A stretch of 56,542 nucleotides of DNA from a virus: positions 1-56,542 of IMG/VR virus record IMGVR_UViG_3300017765_000004; one strand, written 5' to 3'. The position numbers and the translations under genes are program-made. Below, piece by piece: positions 51,457-56,542 of the stretch (positions within the stretch are counted from its first letter, which is position 1; each line of letters opens with the position of its first letter). The notes below the pieces were generated by a model. The model was given only the letters and a program-made list of their open reading frames with translations, did not search any database and was not told the DNA's origin.

Positions 51457-53553
51457 ATGGTCAATTACGTAATCAAGTCCCAACTTGCCAAACTTCTTGC
51501 CACTGAAGATATTGTTGTAGAGCACAGGAGTGTTCGCACTGCTCAGTTTGATGTGGAGAAGCGTATTCTGACACTCCCACTATGGAAGAAGGCATCAGCT
51601 ATTGTATATGATATGTTGGTTGGTCATGAGGTTGGTCATGCACTCTTTACCCCCAATGAGTGGGACTATGAAGTGCCTCGTCAGTTTGTTAATGTGACAG
51701 AGGATGCACGCATTGAGAAACTCATGAAGCGTAAGTATCCTGGTATCTCCAAATCTTTCTTTGGTGGATATGAGGAACTATCTGATGATGACTTCTTTGA
51801 ACTTGAGGGGCAAGATATCAGCAAAATGAATTTGGCTGATCGTGTTAATCTTTATTTTAAGATTGGTAATTTCATTAATATCACTTTTAACTCTAAGGAA
51901 CAAGACATTGTAGATATGGTTGCAGAGGCAGAAACTTTTGCTGATGCAGTTCTTGCTGCTGAGATGATGTACAAGTATTGTAAAGATGAAGCAAAGTCAG
52001 AATCTGAGGCAAAGGAAGATGAATCTTCCCCAGTGCCAGGATCACAACCACAGTCCAGTCCATCAGGTGGAGTTCAAAATATTGATGATCCTAATCCTGA
52101 TGAGTCTGATCAGATAGAAGAGGAAAAGCAACAGCAAAAGAAAAAAGGTGAAGAGGATGTTGATGACTTTGAAGATGATATACAAGTAGAAACTGATGAT
52201 GCATTCTCTCAGGGAACTCAAGATCTGAATGATCTTGATTCAAATCATATTGATAATATTTACTGTGAAGTCCCAGATGTTATTCTTGATAATGTGATTG
52301 TATCCAATCAAGAGATTAAGGATACTCTCAAAGACTATTGGGCAGAGCAACTTAAGCCTATGACATTTCCCAATGGTCATGTAGGTGTTGTTGCATCTTT
52401 TGAAAACTGTGATGATATCTATAACAAATTCAAAAACTCAGCACAAAAGGAGGTAAACTACCTTGTCAAAGAATTTGAAACCCGCAAGTCTGCAGATGCT
52501 TATGCTCGCTCTTCTTCTAGTAGGACTGGAGTGCTTGATACAGCTAAATTACATACTTATAAGTTTAATGAAGACCTGTTCAAGAAAGTCACAGTAACTC
52601 CTGATGGTAAAAATCATGGATTGATCTTTATCCTTGATTGGTCTGGATCTATGGGTGAGTATCTCATTGATACTCTTAAGCAGATGTACAATCTTATTTG
52701 GTTCTGTGACAAGGTAAACATTCCCTTTGATGTTTATGCATTCACCAATAATTTTGGGAATCCTGATCCTGATTCTCCTAATATGAAGATAGAAATTGGT
52801 AAACTTTATGTTGATGATCATTTCAAGTTACTCAACTATGTGACTAGTGGTGGTACAAAAGCAGATTTGAATACTCAGTTGCTCAATCTGTGGAGGTTGG
52901 CATATGGATATTGCTACTATGCTGGATTTACAACTCCTGCTCAATTTGGTCTCTCTGGCACACCTCTCAATGAGTCAATAGTTTGCCTTCACAAGATCAT
53001 TCCTGCTTTTAAGAAAAAGCATAATATTCAGAAAGTTCAGTGTGTGGTCCTTTCTGATGGTGAAGCAAATGCTCTACAATTTCTTGATACATATAATCAC
53101 TTTGCGACTGGTGAACTTAGAATTGCTCCAAAGCAAATGAGAAGTCATGTTCATATTCGTAATCGCAAAACAGGTTATACCTATAAGGTTGGATACACTC
53201 ATCATGGATTTACACAAATGTTGCTTGATGATTTGAAGCAATCCTTTCCTGACACTAACTTAATTGGTATTCGTTTGATTACTCCAAGAGATTTCAGAAG
53301 CTTCATTTCTAGGTACAATCCTGTTAATGAGGAGCAAATTAAGAAGCACAGGAAAGATAAATTCTGCAGTATCAAGGGATCTGGATATCATTCTTATTTT
53401 GCTATGTTAACTAGTGCATTGAGCAATGATGTAGACTTTGATGTTGATGAGGGTGCATCAAAGGTAAAAATCAAGAGTGCATTCATCAAGAGTTTGAAGT
53501 CCAAATCTCTAAATAAGAAAGTATTAGGAGAATTCATTTCTTTGGTGGTGTAA
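51457..53553 (+). CDS. HExxH + VWA protein (CobT-like partner of MoxR/CobS ATPase)
   Basis: The ATG at 51457 is chosen because the product then starts MVNYVIKSQLAKLLATEDIV right at the conserved-looking domain; GTG at 51436 is possible but lies next to the candidate promoter. The 698-residue protein has a zinc-peptidase motif HEVGH (residues 57-61) with NVTEDARIE about 20 residues on as a likely third ligand, an acidic disordered middle (~170-265), and a C-terminal VWA domain with an intact metal site DWSGS (394-398), SGGTKADLN and LSDGEAN. VWA proteins of this type pair with MoxR-family AAA+ ATPases, such as the CobS-like one 250 bases downstream. Role in the phage unknown; a metal-insertion or protein-remodelling machine is inferred. 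Confidence 0.82.
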   Translation: MVNYVIKSQLAKLLATEDIVVEHRSVRTAQFDVEKRILTLPLWKKASAIVYDMLVGHEVGHALFTPNEWDYEVPRQFVNVTEDARIEKLMKRKYPGISKSFFGGYEELSDDDFFELEGQDISKMNLADRVNLYFKIGNFINITFNSKEQDIVDMVAEAETFADAVLAAEMMYKYCKDEAKSESEAKEDESSPVPGSQPQSSPSGGVQNIDDPNPDESDQIEEEKQQQKKKGEEDVDDFEDDIQVETDDAFSQGTQDLNDLDSNHIDNIYCEVPDVILDNVIVSNQEIKDTLKDYWAEQLKPMTFPNGHVGVVASFENCDDIYNKFKNSAQKEVNYLVKEFETRKSADAYARSSSSRTGVLDTAKLHTYKFNEDLFKKVTVTPDGKNHGLIFILDWSGSMGEYLIDTLKQMYNLIWFCDKVNIPFDVYAFTNNFGNPDPDSPNMKIEIGKLYVDDHFKLLNYVTSGGTKADLNTQLLNLWRLAYGYCYYAGFTTPAQFGLSGTPLNESIVCLHKIIPAFKKKHNIQKVQCVVLSDGEANALQFLDTYNHFATGELRIAPKQMRSHVHIRNRKTGYTYKVGYTHHGFTQMLLDDLKQSFPDTNLIGIRLITPRDFRSFISRYNPVNEEQIKKHRKDKFCSIKGSGYHSYFAMLTSALSNDVDFDVDEGASKVKIKSAFIKSLKSKSLNKKVLGEFISLVV

Positions 53554-53559
53554 ATTGTC

Positions 53560-53739
53560 ATGAAGCAATCCAAACTCAGGTTAAAGCACATTGTCCTTGA
53601 AGACACCAAAGAAGTGTTAGTTGTAGTTAAAAGTGCCATCACAGCTATGGGTGTTAGTGCCATGGTCAAACAACACTATCCTGGATACACAGCCAAGATC
53701 ATTTCTGAAAGTTATTACCAAGAGCAGTCAGTCAACTAA
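53560..53739 (+). CDS. Small protein between VWA and CobS genes
   Basis: A 59-residue open frame (MKQSKLRLKHIVLEDTKEVL, then VVVKSAITAMGVSAMVKQHY) starting six bases after the VWA stop and ending before a hairpin terminator. It has a basic start and an amphipathic pattern. Operon-like spacing supports it; no ribosome site stands out. Function unknown. Confidence 0.55.
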   Translation: MKQSKLRLKHIVLEDTKEVLVVVKSAITAMGVSAMVKQHYPGYTAKIISESYYQEQSVN

Positions 53740-53749
53740 CTGTCCACTG

Positions 53750-53770
53750 GGGGGTCACAAGACCCCCTTT
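53750..53770 (+). terminator. Hairpin terminator before cobS-type gene
   Basis: GGGGGTC (53750-53756), loop ACAA, GACCCCC (53761-53767), then TTT. The stem is strong but the T-run is short, so it may be only partly effective. Confidence 0.7.
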
Positions 53771-53805
53771 CTGCTGTATTATTATTCTATTGAGACAAAC
53801 AACCA

Positions 53806-54918
53806 ATGGGACTTTCCACTGAGTCAATCAAAGCATCACTTCAAAGCACATATGGTAGTGAGTTTGTAACAGCAGACATTCGTGCCTGGTGTGCCATGAA
53901 TGATGTATCATATCAGACAGTTGCTAAAAAGTTAAAGGAATATAATGTTGGACGTGGTAAGTGGAATCTAGAAGTTACTAAGGATGCTGTAAAAGAATTG
54001 GAAGTATCATTTAACTCTCCTTCTGTAGAACCACCAACTCAAGACAATCTTATTCCTCAAAAAGATGATACCTTCGTCAAGTTTGGTCCTTTCAGTGATA
54101 TTAAAAAAATTATTGAGTCCAATCTATTCTATCCAACGTTCATCACAGGTCTATCTGGCAATGGCAAAACGTTCTCTGTTGAGCAAGCATGTGCCCAACT
54201 CAAGAGGGAAATAATTCGTGTAAACATCACCATTGAAACTGATGAAGATGATCTTATTGGTGGTTTTCGTCTTGTTGATGGGGCAACTGTATGGCATAAT
54301 GGACCTGTCATTGAAGCACTCCAACGAGGAGCAATCCTGCTACTGGATGAAATTGACCTTGCTTCAAACAAAATCCTCTGTCTCCAATCCATTCTTGAAG
54401 GCAAAGGTGTGTTTCTGAAGAAGATTGGCAAGTATGTCAGTCCTGAGAGGGGTTTCAATGTCATTGCCACTGCTAACACCAAAGGTAAAGGATCTGATGA
54501 TGGGCGTTTCATTGGCACCAATGTTCTCAATGAAGCATTCCTTGAGAGGTTCCCTGTGACTCTGGAACAAAACTATCCTTCTCCTGCTACTGAGGTAAAG
54601 ATGCTGCTTCTTCACTCTGCTAGTGTTGGTTGTCATGATGAGAAGTTTGTTCAGAAGTTGGTTGATTGGGCTGACATTATTCGCAAGACCTTCTATGATG
54701 GTGGTATTGATGAATTGATCAGCACACGTCGTCTCGTTCACATTGTTCGTGCCTATAGTATCTTCAATGATAAGGCAAAGGCAATTCAAGTCTGTGTGAA
54801 TCGCTTTGATGATGAGACCAAGCAAGCATTCTTGGAACTTTATGATAAGGTTGATGCAGACTTTGAGATGCCTAGTGAAGATAAGCAGAAGCAATGCCAT
54901 GACGAACACAATTTCTGA
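53806..54918 (+). CDS. cobS: CobS/MoxR-type AAA+ ATPase
   Basis: A 370-residue AAA+ ATPase of the MoxR/CobS group. Walker A is GLSGNGKT (residues 115-122), Walker B is ILLLDEID (177-184), and a sensor-type segment NVIATANTKGKG and an arginine-finger region EAFLERFP follow. The N-terminal ~85 residues are a separate helical domain. T4-like cyanophages commonly carry this gene under the name cobS, after the cobaltochelatase subunit, though the assigned reaction in cobalamin synthesis is unproven. The neighbouring VWA/HExxH protein is the expected partner type. Arginine codons are 11 CGN, 3 AGG and no AGA, opposite to the structural genes. Its end overlaps the next gene by 20 bases. Confidence 0.88.
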   Translation: MGLSTESIKASLQSTYGSEFVTADIRAWCAMNDVSYQTVAKKLKEYNVGRGKWNLEVTKDAVKELEVSFNSPSVEPPTQDNLIPQKDDTFVKFGPFSDIKKIIESNLFYPTFITGLSGNGKTFSVEQACAQLKREIIRVNITIETDEDDLIGGFRLVDGATVWHNGPVIEALQRGAILLLDEIDLASNKILCLQSILEGKGVFLKKIGKYVSPERGFNVIATANTKGKGSDDGRFIGTNVLNEAFLERFPVTLEQNYPSPATEVKMLLLHSASVGCHDEKFVQKLVDWADIIRKTFYDGGIDELISTRRLVHIVRAYSIFNDKAKAIQVCVNRFDDETKQAFLELYDKVDADFEMPSEDKQKQCHDEHNF

Positions 54919-55528
54919 TGATAAAATTATGACAAATGCCTGGAGTTTCTTACACGATGAAATTATGAATGACTCACCACCTGCCTCTAGTGCATCAAAT
55001 GACAGAATCATTGATGCCACTGAAAAAGATTACAAAGATTTCTGGGAGAGTAATGGAGTGACTGTCAGTGAATCTGGTAATCTCTTTTTAAATTCAGAAT
55101 ACAAGATTGATAGTTTGGGTGTAGACAGTATTTCACTCAATGAATTCCAAATTGACTTGAATAATGAAGAATCAAATATGATCAACTCAGTTTGCATTCC
55201 TGATCTTCCTAATGCACCAAGTAATAGTAATGGTTTTTGGAAGTACCATGAGGATGTAATCCTTAAAGAGATTCGTGACTATCTTGGAGGGACCTATCGT
55301 TCGCATTATGCTTCTCCTGAATCAAAGACTCAAACACTTGATTTGATTGAAGGTATTGGTGATGCAGAACCATTCTGTAGATCTAATGCTATCAAGTATC
55401 TTTCTCGCTTTGGTAAGAAAGATGGAAAGTCTAAACAGGACATTCTAAAAGCCATCCACTATTGTATTCTCCTTTACCACTTTGCTGGACTCTGTAATGA
55501 AAATTCGCAACCATATGAAACTTTCTGA
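54899..55528 (+). CDS. DUF3310-like protein
   Basis: A 209-residue protein, ATG 54899 chosen as the first start that leaves most of cobS free (a second ATG is at 54929). The C-terminal third (EIRDYLGGTYRSHYASPESK, then TQTLDLIEGIGDAEPFCRSN and AIKYLSRFGKKDGKSKQDIL and KAIHYCILLYHF) looks like DUF3310, a small helical phage family thought to be related to nucleotide kinase-like or MazG-like helical proteins, with the NAIKYLxRxGKKD core. The N-terminal two-thirds are Ser/Asn/Asp-rich and not recognised. It overlaps gp45 by 14 bases. Confidence 0.74.
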   Translation: MTNTISDDKIMTNAWSFLHDEIMNDSPPASSASNDRIIDATEKDYKDFWESNGVTVSESGNLFLNSEYKIDSLGVDSISLNEFQIDLNNEESNMINSVCIPDLPNAPSNSNGFWKYHEDVILKEIRDYLGGTYRSHYASPESKTQTLDLIEGIGDAEPFCRSNAIKYLSRFGKKDGKSKQDILKAIHYCILLYHFAGLCNENSQPYETF

Positions 55529-56180
55529 TAAAACAACACTTCTTCTCAAGAATTTCTCATCTATCAATCAGTCAATTCTATTCAAGAGTGGTAACAAATT
55601 GCGCTCTATGTCTGTGATGAAGAATATTCTTGCTGAGGCAACTATTCAAGAAGAAATTCCAAAAGATTTTGGAATTTATGATCTCAATCAGTTCCTTAAT
55701 GGATTGTCTCTTCACCAAAGTCCTGAACTTGACTTTGCTAATGATGAGTATGTCCTTATCAAAGAAGGTAAGATGCGTTCAAAGTATTTCTTTGCTGACC
55801 CATCTGTGATTGTTGGTCCTCCTGACAAACCCATTGTCCTTCCATCTGAGGATGTTTGTTTTGTCCTGTCATCTCAACAACTTGAGAAACTGAGGAAAGC
55901 ATCATCTATCTACCAACTGCCTGATGTATCAGTCATTGGTGCAAATGGTGTGATCAAGTTGGTTGCTAGAGATAAGAAAAATGACACCTCTAATGATTTC
56001 TCTATCATTGTTGGTGAGTCTGATGAAACATTCACATTTAACTTTAAAGAAGAGAATCTGAAGATTATTCCAGATACTTACAATGTTGTGGTATCATCCA
56101 AACTTCTCTCTCGCTTCAGTAGTCAGAATTATGATCTCACCTACTATATTGCGCTTGAACCTGACTCCACCTTCGGTTGA
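55515..56180 (+). CDS. 45: gp45 sliding clamp
   Basis: The DNA polymerase sliding clamp, 221 residues (T4 gp45 is 228). The start at 55515 gives MKLSDKTTLLLKNFSSINQS, matching MKLSKDTTALLKNFATINSG of T4; upstream in-frame ATGs would add 6-11 residues that T4 lacks. Other shared blocks are FGIYDLNQFLNGLSL, FADPSVIVGPPDKPIVLPSE, and the C-terminal YYIALEPDSTFG (T4: YVVALEADSTHDF). The clamp ring serves gp43 and, in T4, also activates gp55-dependent late transcription, linking replication to the late octamers in this window. It overlaps the genes on both sides. Confidence 0.95.
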   Translation: MKLSDKTTLLLKNFSSINQSILFKSGNKLRSMSVMKNILAEATIQEEIPKDFGIYDLNQFLNGLSLHQSPELDFANDEYVLIKEGKMRSKYFFADPSVIVGPPDKPIVLPSEDVCFVLSSQQLEKLRKASSIYQLPDVSVIGANGVIKLVARDKKNDTSNDFSIIVGESDETFTFNFKEENLKIIPDTYNVVVSSKLLSRFSSQNYDLTYYIALEPDSTFG

Positions 56181-56379
56181 TGTAATTTTAAGAATCATAG
56201 GCAGTACTGGTGTCATTATTGCCTATTTTATTGTTCTACATGTTAATGTAGTACTAGGAGTCGCATTGCATTTTGTTGCAGATTTAATATCAATTCCATA
56301 TTTCATCAAGACAAAATCTTGGGATGTGGTTATAATGTTATCATTCCTACTGACAATCAGTCTATCCAAATTGCTATGA
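56131..56379 (+). CDS. Small membrane protein
   Basis: An 82-residue protein, starting at ATG 56131 inside the end of gp45 (a shorter form from a non-ATG start after gp45 is also possible). It has hydrophobic segments at about IIGSTGVIIAYFIVLHVNVV and VVIMLSFLLTISL, giving two or three membrane spans with short loops (SIPYFIKTKSWD). The stop overlaps the next ATG (ATGA). Function unknown; small membrane proteins are common near the replication genes of these phages. Confidence 0.65.
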   Translation: MISPTILRLNLTPPSVDVILRIIGSTGVIIAYFIVLHVNVVLGVALHFVADLISIPYFIKTKSWDVVIMLSFLLTISLSKLL

Positions 56380-56542
56380 ATATCTTTGTGACTGACCCAA
56401 ATCCAAGGGTTTGTGCTCAGGCATTGCCTGATAAGCACATAGTCAAGATGCCTCTTGAGACCTGTCAGATGCTGTCTATAGTGGCATCAGAGAAGTGGGG
56501 TCATGGATTTGGAACCCTACCTAAGATTGATGGGACACCCTA
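56376..56542 (+). CDS. Conserved phage protein, 3' end outside window
   Basis: ATG 56376 overlaps the stop of the membrane-protein gene. The visible 55 residues (MNIFVTDPNPRVCAQALPDK, then HIVKMPLETCQMLSIVASEK) have the (D)KHxVKMxLExxQML pattern of a protein family found in many marine phages, whose function I cannot name with confidence. The Lys-His and Glu residues could be catalytic. The gene runs past the end of the window. Confidence 0.72.
   Translation, partial: MNIFVTDPNPRVCAQALPDKHIVKMPLETCQMLSIVASEKWGHGFGTLPKIDGTP

Noticed and set aside
54806-54899. Upstream ATG for the DUF3310-like gene
   Set aside because: It would overlap cobS by over 100 bases and adds a basic Met-rich segment that is the shadow of the cobS frame.
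53806-54918. CobS as proof of cobalamin synthesis by the phage
   Set aside because: The sequence shows a MoxR/CobS-type AAA+ ATPase, but no other cobalamin enzyme is in the window, and the neighbour suits a general MoxR-VWA pair.

Overview
The window is a contiguous piece of a strictly lytic, T4-like marine myovirus genome, most likely a cyanomyovirus (T4-like phage of Prochlorococcus/Synechococcus). The base composition is A+T-rich, every gene is on the + strand, genes abut or overlap, and the order 7-8-(DUF4815-type)-13-14-15-16 // 17-18-19-20-67-21-22-23 // uvsY-uvsW-55-47-46 // 45 follows T4-like marine phages. A DUF3110-like gene (a family of cyanobacteria and plastids) and a cobS-type gene point to a cyanobacterial host. 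The host is an inference; no photosynthesis gene lies in the window. I saw no tRNA, rRNA, integrase, insertion sequence or CRISPR array, and no gene-free stretch over 300 bases.

Layout. 1-15.7 kb: three baseplate proteins (a gp7-like protein cut by the window edge, gp8, and a 2,558-residue DUF4815-type protein) plus two small genes. 15.7-19.4 kb: neck and tail completion (gp13, gp14, gp15) and small terminase gp16. 19.5-32.7 kb: an inserted block between the two terminase subunits with four repeat-built tail-fibre-like genes and three small or basic proteins; this is the g15-g18 interval known as hyperplastic in cyanomyoviruses. 32.7-43.4 kb: large terminase, sheath, tube, portal, prohead core, protease, scaffold and major capsid protein. 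43.5-50.3 kb: a tube-fold protein, UvsY, UvsW, the late sigma factor gp55, and gp47/gp46 with a DUF3110-like gene between them. 50.3-56.5 kb: small genes, a basic protein with a T4-type capsid-targeting peptide, an HExxH+VWA protein paired with a CobS/MoxR-type AAA+ ATPase, a DUF3310-like protein, sliding clamp gp45, a membrane protein and a gene cut by the window end.

Regulation. Many intergenic gaps carry a T4-type late promoter octamer (TATAAATA or one or two mismatches; one exact copy ahead of the prohead genes). The 55-47-DUF3110-46 cassette has a near-consensus sigma-70 promoter with a 17-base spacer, so early transcription would make gp55, which then reads the late octamers. Several late promoters have an inverted repeat overlapping the expected start site, so only read-through RNA could fold the hairpin.

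Most interesting signals: two non-scaffold genes start with peptides resembling the T4 internal-protein capsid-targeting sequence, one of which also resembles the N-terminal arm of the phage's own capsid protein; a tail-fibre protein carries a cupredoxin-like H...CxxHxxM copper-ligand pattern; a VWA/HExxH protein sits beside a MoxR-type ATPase; small beta modules are shared among baseplate, neck and tail proteins; and arginine codon choice flips from AGA-only in structural genes to CGN in the early genes at the right end.
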